From assembly GCA_025267735.1 (NCBI GenBank), contig CM046298.1, positions 43,436,883-43,500,882 on the forward strand: a stretch of 64,000 bases of DNA, written 5' to 3'. Origin of the DNA: Mactra quadrangularis. Lineage: Eukaryota; Mollusca; Bivalvia; Venerida; Mactridae. Made by a program: the position numbers and the translations under genes. Under the pieces are notes generated by a model. It ran no database searches, was not told the origin of the DNA, and saw nothing but the letters and a program-made list of their open reading frames with translations. Positions 33,401 through 44,200 of the stretch are shown piece by piece. How positions within the stretch are numbered: the stretch's first letter is position 1; the number at the start of each line of letters is the position of its first letter.

Positions 33401-34797
33401 GAGAAGGTATGAATAGTCTACTTGAAAATAAACACATTCATTAAAAATAAATTTTGACTCCCATGGCTATATTATGCAATTTTGGACTCGTACGTCTGGC
33501 AGACATTGGAAGATGCAAAGACCGATCGAAGTACTAATGTGTTACATGTTTGCAATACAAATTTTGATACTGTTCGTGAAAGGGTGTTTGTTTCAAACTA
33601 AATTTGTATCTCAGAACTAATCTAACAACAATTTGTACAAGTAATAAAGAAGAATATAGACTAAATTTGCATTAACCATCGATAAAAGTGTTAAACATTT
33701 GGGTTTGCTCGCAAAACTGTTGATAAAGGTATACACAGACAGATGACTGAAGTATAAGTATAGAAAAGTCAGTTTAGTCGTTAGGTACTTACAAATAACA
33801 TGTGTCACACATTGCAGAACAAATTAAAACGTATGGCATTCACATTTTTGAAAACAAATGTAGGATACAGAGCGAATTCCTTAGCTTTTAATAGATTGTT
33901 CGTATTAGACATTTTCGTTGGTTTTTTTTGTCTTTTTAGCAATCTGATGTGGTAAATGTATTTTGTGGTATAATTGTTTAAACATAGTGCAATGTGCTAT
34001 AACAAGCACTAGTAACTCCTCTTTAGTATTTTTTTTTATTTTAACACAACCTATTTTTAGAGGTGCGCGGTATTACCGGTAACTGGTTTTTTATCTCGCG
34101 GTACAATACCGTGGTATTTTCGGAAATACCGGTATTGGATAACATAACTTCCTTTCTTGTAAGCGAGCAATATCCGTGAACAAGTAGTATCCGTGATAAT
34201 GGTTTTACACGTTACATATGTCAGCAGGGGTGGCGAAAGCAACGGTCGTCCGAGTCGTACATTAAGTTATTTGATTATGAAAAACCATCAAAAGTTTTCG
34301 AAATCAAGAATTATTAAGTTGTTATAGCTATTACCCTTAAATAAGGACTGTTGTGTTTTCAAAAGTTAATAAATGATCTTCTTAAAAGTGTATTTTTATT
34401 TAATAGCCCTACTGCACATAGTAAATGCTTACTTTGTGGTATACCGTGGTATATACCGTGGTATTTAGTAAAAACCCGCGGTATACCGTGGTATAAATTT
34501 CCTGGCGGTACCCAGCTCTACCTATTTTAGGTAACCTGACCCACGTGGGTCTAGTTAGGTAACACCCTAAATTCTAAAATTTTAAGAAATACACGTAGAC
34601 ACTTTGTCAAGTTTAAATCTGTAAAGCAAAGAGGTTTTAACAGTTTATTGTGTCTCTAATGCATGTGACATTCTGATAACTTCATGTTTGTAAAACAGTT
34701 TTCAAGTCTAGTGTTAGTAAATATATCTTCGTTTAGTGGCTTCAAGGTTACATTTCTATTTTTATTTATTTCAGAAGATGACGATGACAGCGAATAA
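21375..34797 (+). CDS. Secreted acidic/His-rich modular precursor (18 exons, 334 residues)
   Basis: Reconstructed from 18 exons (1005 nt with stop). Order: signal peptide (MNVRIILVLVISVTMVSC), short acidic linker, then modules A B B' A B A B B' A B B' A B A, a helix-like tail (DEWINLRELLKAALERRE) and an acidic end (EDDDDSE). Module A is typically DITERSEDSEDDELARR (17 aa). Modules B and B' (21-22 aa) start acidic (ESDDDDIEAR or KSDEEEIEAR) and end GHHNKKGHKH. There are eight His-rich and six A modules. Every exon from 3 to 17 is a multiple of three with phase-1 borders, so modules can be skipped or added freely. Basic pairs (RR, once KR) close each A module and RKR occurs in the first, suggesting proprotein cleavage. 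No family recognised; metal-binding peptide, antimicrobial precursor, neuropeptide-like precursor or mineralisation protein are possibilities I cannot separate. AATAAA follows at 34975. Confidence 0.85.
22190..22236 (+). CDS. Exon 2: acidic linker
   Basis: TGTTTTCAG acceptor, GTAAGT donor. Encodes RVSDEVESELGDAVRS. Shifts the reading phase from 2 to 1, after which all introns are phase 1. Confidence 0.85.
22364..22533. mobile_element. Short Harbinger-like MITE in intron 2
   Basis: The ends CTTTTGTCAGTTATCTTCCC and GGAAAGATAACTGACAAAAG are inverted copies. Same terminal sequence as the elements at 50088, 53512 and 58330, but internally deleted. Confidence 0.65.
22880..22930 (+). CDS. Exon 3: first A module (variant)
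   Basis: 51 nt. Encodes NIRKRSLDSEDVELARR; the only A module with a tribasic RKR. Confidence 0.85.
23584..23646 (+). CDS. Exon 4: B module (variant HHKGKGHKH)
   Basis: 63 nt. Encodes ESDDEDIEARGHHKGKGHKH; the only copy with Lys-Gly-Lys-Gly instead of Asn-Lys-Lys-Gly. Confidence 0.9.
24599..24661 (+). CDS. Exon 5: B' module
   Basis: 63 nt. Encodes KSDEEEIEARGHHNKKGHKH. With the preceding exon the junction reads His-Gly-Lys. Confidence 0.9.
24814..24864 (+). CDS. Exon 6: A module
   Basis: 51 nt. Encodes DIAERSEDSEDDEVARR. Confidence 0.9.
25287..25349 (+). CDS. Exon 7: B module
   Basis: 63 nt. Encodes ESDDEDIETRGHHNKKGHKH, preceded by Ala rather than Gly at the split codon. Confidence 0.9.
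25725..25775 (+). CDS. Exon 8: A module
   Basis: 51 nt. Encodes DITERSEDSEDDELARR. Confidence 0.9.
26358..26423 (+). CDS. Exon 9: B module with one extra acidic codon
   Basis: 66 nt, one codon longer than its sisters: ESDDDDEIEAR then GHHNKKGHKH. Confidence 0.9.
26947..27009 (+). CDS. Exon 10: B' module
   Basis: 63 nt. Encodes KSDEEEIIERGHHNKKGHKH. Confidence 0.9.
27088..28141 (+). mobile_element. LINE 3' fragment in intron 10
   Basis: Broken frames keep LINE C-terminal segments (for example CFIHDKLCKILVL and FAENICS or KFCGKYLL in neighbouring frames) and the end CCTTGAAATATTCAATGAAT. It interrupts an intron that is only about 150 bp in the homologous intron 5. It is homologous to the copy at 29363. 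Confidence 0.65.
28213..28263 (+). CDS. Exon 11: A module
   Basis: 51 nt. Encodes DITERSEDSEDDELARR, same protein as exon 8. Confidence 0.9.
28627..28689 (+). CDS. Exon 12: B module
   Basis: 63 nt. Encodes ESDDDDIEARGHHNKKGHKH. Confidence 0.9.
29224..29286 (+). CDS. Exon 13: B' module
   Basis: 63 nt. Encodes KSDEEEITERGHHNKKGHKH. Confidence 0.9.
29363..30900 (+). mobile_element. LINE 3' fragment in intron 13, with a nested insertion
   Basis: Parallel copy of the 27088-28141 fragment; the frame at 29649-29879 has QRLIDTCTQNWQFSITN and KYLTLNIDFKYKISMTRF. It is split by about 510 bp of extra sequence at 30209-30719 and ends in the same CCTTGAAATATTCAATGAAT. Confidence 0.65.
30209..30719. repeat. 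Insertion inside the LINE copy, with an internal direct repeat
   Basis: Absent from the intron 10 copy. It holds two copies of a 30-odd-bp stretch (CCCCAAAGGTGTCGAAACAT then CACCTTTAAAGGG) at 30630-30708, each able to form a hairpin between AAAGGTG and CACCTTT. Confidence 0.55.
30982..31032 (+). CDS. Exon 14: A module
   Basis: 51 nt. Encodes DITERSEDSEDDELSRR; acceptor is CAG where the other A exons use TAG. Confidence 0.9.
31104..31499. mobile_element. Mutator-like MITE, copy 1 (intron 14), 9-bp target duplication
   Basis: 396 bp beginning CAATCTGATTAAAAC and ending in GGAGAGTG (expected CAATCT inverted). CGATATGGG flanks both sides (31095-31103 and 31500-31508). It matches 47393-47789 in reverse orientation over its length. 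A 9-bp duplication points to the Mutator superfamily. The frame at 31361-31543 lies within it and is not a gene. Confidence 0.8.
31788..31850 (+). CDS. Exon 15: B module
   Basis: 63 nt. Encodes ESDDDDIEARGHHNKKGHKH, same protein as exon 12. Confidence 0.9.
32190..32243 (+). CDS. Exon 16: last A module (variant)
   Basis: 54 nt. Encodes DITERSEESSDGDELAKR, one codon longer and ending Lys-Arg instead of Arg-Arg. Confidence 0.85.
32708..32757 (+). pseudogene. Decayed B exon in intron 16
   Basis: The segment GAGGAAATGAAACACATGGT plus the following ACACAG, AATAAAC and GGCAAT aligns by eye with the B exon from its GAAGAAATTGAAGCACG to its CACGGTAAT. The donor GT has become GC and no acceptor remains. 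Flanking intron sequence on both sides also matches B-exon introns. Confidence 0.5.
33353..33406 (+). CDS. Exon 17: amphipathic tail
   Basis: 54 nt. Encodes DEWINLRELLKAALERRE, likely helical. Long T-rich acceptor, GTATGA donor. Confidence 0.8.
34058..34520. mobile_element. hAT-like MITE in the last intron, 8-bp target duplication
   Basis: CCTATTTT flanks both sides (34050-34057 and 34521-34528). Ends TAGAGGTGCGCGGTA and CCCAGCTCTA are imperfect inverted repeats; the interior is rich in GGTATACCGTGGTAT motifs. No transposase. Confidence 0.8.
34775..34797 (+). CDS. Exon 18: acidic C-terminus and stop
   Basis: TTATTTCAG acceptor; completes Glu then DDDDSE and TAA at 34795-34797. Confidence 0.8.
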
Positions 34798-34974
34798 AAG
34801 CAATAATCTGACCAGGAACGAACTTACTTTTGAGTTTATTGACCAACTATTCAAATAGATGTGATAGGTACCCAGTAGTTACTCTTTCAACAAGTAAAAT
34901 ATCGTATGCTGTAACAAATTAATATATTAGAATGGCCATGCTAATGTAGAACATTTAATGTTTTTGGTGCATAC

Positions 34975-34980
34975 AATAAA
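34975..34980 (+). terminator. Polyadenylation signal of the A/B precursor gene
   Basis: AATAAA 178 bp after the stop codon, giving a short 3' UTR. Confidence 0.65.
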
Positions 34981-35916
34981 TACCTTATTTTTCTCCTTTG
35001 CTTTCATCGCTTACAATATCAGTTCAGTTTAACTTCACCGAGATCTTTAAGATGCTTGTAACTATCGTCAAGCAAATCTCTGGCAGTCAATCGGCTAAAC
35101 ATGAATTATAATATACAAGATAAGGAAACTTCTACCAGAGTATCGCCAAAAAAACGTCATGTTTACATGGCTATCCATCCACGAAAGGCGTGTTATCACT
35201 CGTAAACAAGTAGACAAGTGTACTGGTTTCCATTGTATCAAGGGTTCGTTTTCGGACTCTGATTAAATGCCATGATTTTTAAGACTTTATATCAATTTAA
35301 ATGAATACATTTTAACAGAGATCGTTTATGAGTAGTAGTTGTAGTATAGTTTGAAATGGTTTCATTGTGTTTCATTAAATTTGTTGGCAGTAGGTAGTCG
35401 GTTTGACAATATATTATTCCAGAAATGTCTTCAAATGAAATGAAGAAATTGTTAAAGCATATTATGAAATATTATATATAATTTTAAAACCATGATATTG
35501 ATAACAAACCTGTAAATGTATAAAATGTTAGTAGAATTATAGAAATAAACAGTAGATTGCATGTTAAAGTCGTTTAATGTTGTTTCTCGAATTATATGTG
35601 TTGAATCTAACCATGAATCGCGTGTCGTCATTCCAAATGCAATAATTATGATACATTAATGAATTATCGTTTCGACATAACACTACTTATGAAACCATTT
35701 TCATGTTTCTGTTTTATGTAACTCTTGAGCAAGCAGTTTAACAAAAAGACTACGAGATAGTACCAGCACTGGCACCAGAGTCCTCACACGCGTTAAATAC
35801 GCACACATATAATATTTTGTCAACAAACACTTAAAAATCGGTCCTTTGTTCAGAAATATGATAACTGCACTCTGCCTTAGACCGTAAACTGAACATTTAC
35901 TCTCTCTACACACCTT

Positions 35917-37051
35917 GGGCTACTTTCACAAAAAATCTTAAGTTTTTTCATAAGTCAAGACTTAAGCTTGGACTTAAGTTAAAAGTTGTGGTGAACTTAA
36001 GTTTTTACTAAGTCAGTTTCTCGAAAAAACTTAAGACAATCTTATCTGTTCCTGACTTAAGTCTGGTCTTAAGTTTTGTCTATATCAATGTTTCATAGCT
36101 ACGCTGTTAAATCTGTCAATTTTAAACCGGTAATGTGTAAATCGTCAATAGTACGATGTAATACATGTACAATCTTATAGCAAGGACTTATATACACATC
36201 ACACACACATATCAAATATCAATACACGATGTCTTCGGGTCATCCTTGTACAAGCAGGGAACGAAAGTAAAGCAAAAAGGGGTTTATGTAATATATGTAT
36301 GTAGAGTTTGAAAAACAAAACAAAAACACTCGGCAGGCAAAGCTTTCATGACTAATTAGAAAGCAGCCAAATAATTGGATTTGTGAGGCTATCACTGAAA
36401 AGGTAAATCAATATTTTCTTACTTAAATTCTGCATTTCGTTGCTTTTTAACATTTACTGATACATAATTTAATTTGTTTGCTTTTATTTTGCATTCAAAC
36501 CTCAATTTTGTTGTCGGATAGCTTTAATCGTCTTTACACGCATTTACACGCATTTTTATTTGTTCGCCTCTTTATAGAAATAGTGGTACATATATGTATT
36601 TGAATTCCATTTATTCTATAGGTCATGCAATTTGAATTCTGTTATAATTGCCAGTAGCATAGAACTTTAATGCAACAAGAGTAGTCATGTAAACTGGTAA
36701 ACTATGTGACCTACTTGTAGGTAACTTGCTGGTCTGAATAACATGTACATACATATTAATTAAGTATTGGTCGTCAAACACTTCTGATGGGTTAAATATA
36801 TTCTAATTATTCGCGGCCTACATAAATGACATCTCCGTATTAAAAAAATGGGCGCAGCCATATTGAAATTTCTGACTTAAGTCACCTGTTTTAGACTTAA
36901 GTCACCTCCCTAGGTGACTTAAGTTATGTCTTAAGTTTATGTTTCAAAATCGACTTAAGTTTTTTTGTGAAACAGTGATAAGATAAAAACTAGACCTAAG
37001 CAACAACTTAAGTTTAAAAATGAACTTAAGTTGTTTCGTGAAAGTGGTCCC
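35917..37051. mobile_element. CTTAAG-rich foldback element
   Basis: Ends GGGCTACTTTCACAAAA...CTTAAG and CTTAAG...TTTCGTGAAAGTGGTCCC are inverted copies about 27 bp long; further copies of GACTTAAGTC cluster in both arms (35940-36080 and 36880-37040). The middle part is unrelated AT-rich sequence. Flanks TTG and TTA hint at a 3-bp duplication but do not match exactly. Confidence 0.6.
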
Positions 37052-37107
37052 TTATCTTGATGTGTGACGTCATACGTGTCTTTGTAGTGTAAAAATATGA
37101 AGATTGA

Positions 37108-40100
37108 GGGATGCGTTTTTTCGTAAACAGTTTATCCAAGTTGACTGGTAAAGAGTTGGTGTATAACAGCATGAGAGGTTGTATTATAATTTTTCGCAGG
37201 GAAATATAACTTAAATTATAAAATGAAGGGTTTAAACCCGGAAATGTTTATTGTCAAAAAACATTTTATCCTCAAAAATAGAACTATTTAACATCCTTTG
37301 GCTTAGTGAACACCCACAAGAAATCAATACGCCACATCAAAAGGTTAGGGTTTAGCTCTACGAAGTACGCTTCTATATTAATCACCTTTTGAGAATTATT
37401 GTTCCTTTTTTACTGAAATCGATTAAAAAGACCGTTAAAAAGCTTTAAAATCTTACGATCAGATGTTGTTTTGTTCAGTAAGAACTTACTTTATTCATGT
37501 ACGAATACATTTACGAATTTTACCAAAATATTAGATTTTATACAGGCTTAAAATTTTTAATGCCGTCGTAGGCCTATCTTATGCAATTTTCGTCCACGTT
37601 TGTAAAGATATTTTGTCCACAAAAATAACTTTATACGTTTTTTTTTACTCTATAGATTTAATCTTATATGGCTCGTTTTTTGGAATTCTGTAAAAAATTG
37701 TAGGCCCTAAAGTAGGCCTATTTCTTACACTTCGTCATTAAGGGTTCTAATTCCTGATTTTCATGTACAGACTTCTTTTTTTGGTACCTGTCTTCCATAC
37801 ATATCATTTAAGGTCCATAAAGACATTAAACTCAAAAGACCTACAGTTTTTTGTCAACTGGAAACACTTAATGCATGAACACAAACTTATTGCAGATTTA
37901 ACCTTTGAGTGTTACGGCCGTAACTAAGTTGTGAGAACTTGTGGCCAGACCCCATTGCCATTTTTGTACAATGTATCTGTCATTGTTGTATATTATATAT
38001 ATGTTTACTATTTGACAATAAAATATGTTTAAAGTAACCTTAGAGTGTACGTTTTTTGCAATTTCAGTTGGAATTTATAAATAGTTTTTTATACATATTC
38101 ATAAGGTTTCTAAGCTCATTATTTTAGAATCCATGTCCCAAACACATAATTTAAGGCCCAGAAAGACATTAAACTCAAGGATCTAAAGTTTTTTGTCCAC
38201 TGAAAAGACATGAACACAAACTCTTTACATTTTTAACCTAAGAGTGTTCGTTTTTGCAATTTCAGTTGAAATTTATAAAGAGTTTTTTTTTTTAAATCTT
38301 TATGAGATTTCTAAGTAAAATTCGTAAGGTACCCGTGAAGCCCAGTGAAAAACACTTTAAACATGAACACAAACTCTTTGTTAATTTTAACTTTAAGCAG
38401 TCGTCTTTTGCAAATTCAGTTGAAATTCGTAAATAGTTTTTTTATACATTTGAATTAGGTTTCTAAGTAGAATTTGTTAGTACCCGTGTCCCAAACACAT
38501 AATTCAAGGCACAGAAAGGCTAATCTCAAGGATCTAAAGTTTTTGTCCACTGAAAAGACATGAACAAAAACTCTTTACATTTCTATTCTTAAATCGGTAC
38601 TTTTTTACCATTCCAGTGTAAATTTACAAAGAGTTTTTTTAACATCTTCATGATGTTCCTAAGTACAATGTTTTAATTAGTCGTGTCCCAAACACATCAT
38701 TTTAGGTCATGTATGACATTTAAGTCAAAAGATTAATAGTTTTTGCCCACTGAAAAACTCTTTATACATGAATAAGAACTCTATGTAGATTTTACCTTTA
38801 AGCGGTATTTTTTTGCATTTTAAGTTGAAATTCGCAAAGAGTTTTTTAATACATCCTCATAGGTTTCTAAGCACACTTTTTTGTACCTATGTCCCAAATA
38901 CATAATTTAGGGCCATGAAAGACATTAAACTCAAGGGTCTAAAGTTTTTGTCCACTTAAAAGATAGAACAAAAACTCTTTACATTTTTAACCTTAAATCG
39001 GTACTTTTTTACCATTCCAGTGTAAATTTACAAAGAGTTTTTTTTAAACATCTTCATGATGTTCCTAAGTACAATGTTTTAAGTAGTCGTGTCCTAAACA
39101 CACCATTTTAGGTCCAGAAAGACATTAAACTCGAAAGAATTAAAGTTTTTTGCCCACTGTAAAACACTTTTAAATAAAATACATTAATAAAAACTCTTTT
39201 TTTTACCTTAAAGCGGTCGTTTTTTGAAATTTCCGTTGAAATTTGTAAAGAGATTTTTATACATCTTCATTTGTTCTGATTTTTATGTAAAAACCTCTTT
39301 TTTGAGTGCCCATGTCTAAAACATATAATTTAAGGCCCGCAAGGACGAAGTTTTTGTCCACTGAAATAACTATATAGACATGAACAAAAACTCTTTGTAG
39401 ATTTAACCTTAAAGCGGTTGTTTTTTGCAATTTCAGTTGAAATTGGTAAAGAGTTTTTTATACATCTTCATTAGGTTTCAAAGTTCAGATTTTTATGAAC
39501 AAACCATTTTTAGTGCCCGTGTTCCATACATTTAACTAAAAAATGTCCACTAAAAACTTTATACACAAACAAGAACTCTGTAAGATTTAACCTTGAAAGG
39601 GGTTGCAATTTTTGTTGAATTTTGAATTGGATTTATGCACACATCTAGTTTGGTTTCTTATTATATATAGATATTCATCTAGAAAGTTTTTCTTTTAGTA
39701 CCTGGGTTTCATAATTATTTCATTTTATGCCATTCAAAAACTCTTTACCGATTTTACTAGAAATATTGCAGATTTGCAATTTTCCGTTCAAGTTTGCAAA
39801 AAGTTTTTGAATACGCATTATTCAAGCTCATTATTGTAATATTTATCTTTTTTTTTGGAACCTGAGTCCCATAATTATTCTTTTTTTTGCCAAACGAAAA
39901 CTCTTTACCAATTTTACTAAAATATTCCAGATTTGCAATTTTCCGTTCAAGTTCGTAAAGAGTTTCTGTGTACACTGCATTCGAGGTCTTTATTCTGATT
40001 TTTATACTTAAAACTTTATTCAATGCCTGTGTACCATTCATATCAATTTTTTTCGACCCAGAAAGACTAAAAACTCCAACGATTGAAAATATTTTGTTAG

Positions 40101-40456
40101 ATATTAATTTTTTAAGCAGTCCTTTCAAACACAATGTCTGTACAATTTTGTATCGAGCTTTTGCATGCGTTTCAACTTTGCTTACGAAACAAAACAGATT
40201 TTGATTTAGTTGTTGGGTCCTCTGGGTCCCTTGATATTAGTAGACCACATAAATAGGGGCCCGCCGCGGCTTTAACTGAATGACCACCCGAATACACGTT
40301 TTATCATTTTGCTTTGTCTGTCTATATCATGTAGAGTTCATGTATGTTTGAAAAAAAGTAGACAGATTGTAGGCGGAGCTTAATGCCGGACTACTTGCAT
40401 TTTGAAAACTCTTTACCAGTCGACTCGGACAAACTGTTTACGAAAAAACGCATCCC
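37108..40456. mobile_element. 3.35-kb foldback element with tandem interior, 9-bp target duplication
   Basis: GGGATGCGTTTTTTCGTAAA starts the left end and its inverted copy closes the right end; the inverted ends are about 50 bp and include CTGGTAAAGAG. GAAGATTGA flanks both sides (37099-37107 and 40457-40465). The interior from about 37850 consists of diverged tandem units of roughly 170-210 bp. Each carries AACTCTTTAC and, some 60 bp later, TACAAAGAGTTTTTT, echoing the TAAAGAGT of the ends. No open frame of note. Confidence 0.75.
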
Positions 40457-40465
40457 GAAGATTGA

Positions 40466-41122
40466 TCCATAGAGAGCAGGTAGGACAGGGAGAAAATTTT
40501 ACATTCCTACAATTTTGATGTCCCAAAATAACATATCAGGCTTATAGTTTATCTTGATCAAGAATCCTTTAAAAATAGAGTCAATGTCTTGATATAGCAC
40601 GCAGTGTTATGGAAGAGTAGTTGTTAAGTTACGTTACATGACGTCACCAATGCAACGCAATCATTGTGTATATAACAAAACCAAAAAGACAAAATTTAAA
40701 TTGACATGTATGCATAAGTTTAGCAGGGTCTTTCCATTTTTTATTTTTGAAAGTCCCCGAGTTAAGCAAAATCGGATAAGAGTCGAAAATCGATTACTGA
40801 AGTGTTATATGCAAATTTTGAGACAATAATATTCATAATTGTCGATTTTACATGCCAGAAAACAATCAAAAAGGTCAAATCTATGCTCCTAGTGAGTATG
40901 TATATGTAGCTGAAGTAAATTAATCTATCTATACCAGGACGAGAGCAAACATACTGAGTTGTCTGTACCGTCAGTCAATCGGTCTGTCTCTTAGACTGCC
41001 ACATAAACTGGCGTCACGGCGTGTTGTATGCACGGACACCGGTGTCCTAGTTTTTGCCTCCTTCAATGTAGTGAAATTATCATTTTAGTGAAGGGTCCCT
41101 CTATTTAACGCTGATTTAAATC
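40466..41122. other. Intergenic, 5' of the LRR gene
   Basis: No exon or repeat recognised. Presumably holds the promoter and 5' UTR of the LRR gene; no TATA box could be assigned. Confidence 0.4.
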
Positions 41123-41273
41123 ATGCCACGGCACAGATCAGTGAGGACACTGAAACTATGTTGTTATCGAAGAATTGCTCTGTCTTTTGAAAAGTTGTGG
41201 ATGAGGGATTTCAAGAGAAACTTTCAAGACGTACCAAGATTGTTACATGTTATTGGACCTTTTGATCATTTGA
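41123..41273 (+). CDS. LRR gene exon 1
   Basis: Starts MPRHRSVRTLKLCC; 151 nt, ends at a TGA|GTAAGT donor in phase 1. Confidence 0.75.
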
Positions 41274-44200
41274 GTAAGTAAAAATAACTAAGATTAATCA
41301 TCCACTAAGTATGGCTTAAAATCAAATAACAAGAAATTAGAAATTTATATCATATAAATATAATAATAATATGAACTTAGGTGCTACCTATGGCGCGGAA
41401 AACAGACTTACATGTATTACTTAAAAATGATAAAATAAGATTGTTATTTTGGCAAAATAAAATAAAGAAAGATATTCGGCGCTGTGAAGGATTTATTTTG
41501 TTTGAGGGCCTATTAATTAGATAAGCTAGGGGAGATAACTGCGTAATTTATTGCATTCAGAAAAATCAGACAACATTTCATTCTTTTATGTCGGAATCAT
41601 ATTTCAATTCTGAAAGAAATGTATTGTACATATTTATTTATCTTATGAATAGAGATGAAGATAAAAAAGCCTCGATAAAACATTCATTTATGAAGATAGA
41701 AATGTTTTCCTCTTTCTGTAACGTTAAGCGACGTCACGAACGGTGCGTTGGTAAGTATTTCCAATGTAAAAAGTCATAAAAAATACTTTAATGAGGAAAC
41801 GAACAAATAAAACGACCAAATATATTTTGGATTGTTATCTTGGAATAAGCATCGTAAAAAGCACATTTGAAATTAGTTTATAAGCGGAAAAGGCCACGAG
41901 TAAGCTGCCAATATTTCTATCCAATGAAAAGCCGCCAGTTGCTTCATTTATTGATCCGAATCGTTGAGCGCTTGTTGTGCAATTTTCTATAGAGTGTCTT
42001 AATCTTGATTAGCAGATGTTTGATTAAGCGTCTAATAAAATTGATGAAAATGGCGGCCCCCATATATACTGGAGACGTTTTTCAAACTCATAGGACTATA
42101 TATTTTTCATTAATTTTATCGTTTTTTTCAATTTTAAAGAATTAACGTACGTCATACATGTTGTCTAAAAGCGCTCAAAGCCCTCGCGGGCCTTCGGCCC
42201 CGCTCGGGTTTTCCGCGTATTATTATATGATGTGACAATTGCTTCTGTTCATCTATGAGTCGGTTAAATTGAGTCATTTAGATCTATTTTGTATATTTAT
42301 GTGAAATTTGATGCAAGTTAGCATCTATCTAGTTTCAAAAGAGTATTGTGCAATAACAGTAAAATACTTACACAGGGGACCATGTATTAACTAAAATACG
42401 CCTGATTTTTAGAATATCCAAATACATCTCATATATTTTAATTAATACAAATAACTTTCCTACTTTACACTTAAAGGATATTGATTGGTGAAAAGTACCA
42501 AATCCCAACCGACGGCTAACGCCTCGATAGATCCATGCCAAATTTTGATCATTTATTATTGAATTTGGTGAATTTCACCAGGGCCAGCGATACCAAACAT
42601 TTATATTGTCCGTGTTGTCCCAAGGCAGGTACAGACAAGTGGATTTTTCAATAATCTTATTCTATAATGTTCATATGGACCATTACCTTTAACAGTTGGC
42701 AAAAACGGACAAGTAAACAATTGTAAACAATGCTGAATTGTTGCAGCCCTATAGGTCTTATAACATTACAAGTTTTTTTTAATATTTTGTCTCTATTAAA
42801 GCTGCAGACATGATTCAACATCTTCTAGAAGCTTTGATACAAGAGAAATGTATTCAACGTCCGCATTTTACATTATTACTAAAACCTCAGATTACACATC
42901 TTGAACTAAAGGATGCTGGGATAGCTGCTAACAATGACTCTGTTACCACGATAATCTCCTGTAATTGTATGGTAAATAATTTGATTTTTTAACTTTTAAT
43001 TAAACAAAATGAATACTGATAACAAATTATTTGTACAATGTATTACATTTTGCATAACAATTTCCCTAGACCTTGGCTTATTGACTATCCTTGTGTGATC
43101 CATGTTCATTGTTGTATTAGTCAAAAGTCTCTCTTTCAACATTGCTGCCTTTAAAACAAAAACAATACATTGACTACTTTTATTTGCCAGATTGCCATCC
43201 TCACACTATAGGTATAAGGGTATTCCAGCTTTTTGTTATGTCTGACTGTTTAACCACTTCCTTCAACTTTTGAAAGATCAAAATTGCACTTATGAGAGGG
43301 TCAATGAATGGATTTGGTGATTAAGACACATTACATTGTCTGATCTTGTAGTTTTAGTATTTATACACTGAGCAAGCAAGCTGTCTATACCTACGCCTGG
43401 CTAGTTCAGTTGGTAGCACGCAAGTCTACAGATCAAGGGGTCGTGGGTTTCGATTCCCGGGTGGGGCATACTTTCAGGGAGCTTGGTCATGAAATTATTT
43501 CTACGGTCATTCTCCCTCCAACCAATGATTTTTAATTATGTAGGGCAGTTGTCAGTCAATGACCAATGAATGCACTTAGTAGTTTGTTAACAACTAAATC
43601 CGAAGATTTAGCCTTTCCAGGAGAAGTGAGTAGGTTGACTGACCGCTGTTATATGACCTATACAATGTGTTGCTACGGCGTTAAACACAACAAACAAATG
43701 GTTAGCATACATAAGAGGTGATTTTAATATGATTTAACTGTTACAATTCATATTTTGTACCGATCTATTTCAGAGATTGGTATATCTAGGTCTGAGTGGT
43801 ATGAACAATATATCGGCCCGTGCCCTGGCTGATTTAGTGAGCTTTTTACCTGAACTACGTTCTCTTGATCTTACCCAGACTGGATGTAATGATCAAGTAC
43901 TCTCTAATATAGGTAATTGTTTTATACTTGGTTGTAAGTTACAAGTCAGTAGCTCAATAAATAGGTACAGATTGTACCCTTTCATAAAAACTCAATATTA
44001 TACATAATCATTTTTAAAATTCAGCTGAATATTAAGGGGGCTAAGAAGGCTGCTCTGGCCCTTAACTTTCCTCCCTGCCATTTTATTCTCCCTTCTCCCC
44101 CCCCCCCAATTTGATCATCACAGTATCCTCTCATTTGTAGACCTGTATGAATGTTAACTATAATTTCTTTGTGTCATAAACACAGTTGTCACATAAATTG

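Noticed and set aside
39757..40134. 125-residue minus-strand frame
   Set aside because: Falls within the tandem interior of the 3.35-kb foldback element; repeat units explain its internal repetition (KIANLEYFSKIGK-like).
42180..42225. GC-rich hairpin (GGGCCTTCGGCCC) resembling a bacterial terminator
   Set aside because: Isolated in an intron of an animal gene with no transcript end nearby; more likely part of a dispersed repeat.
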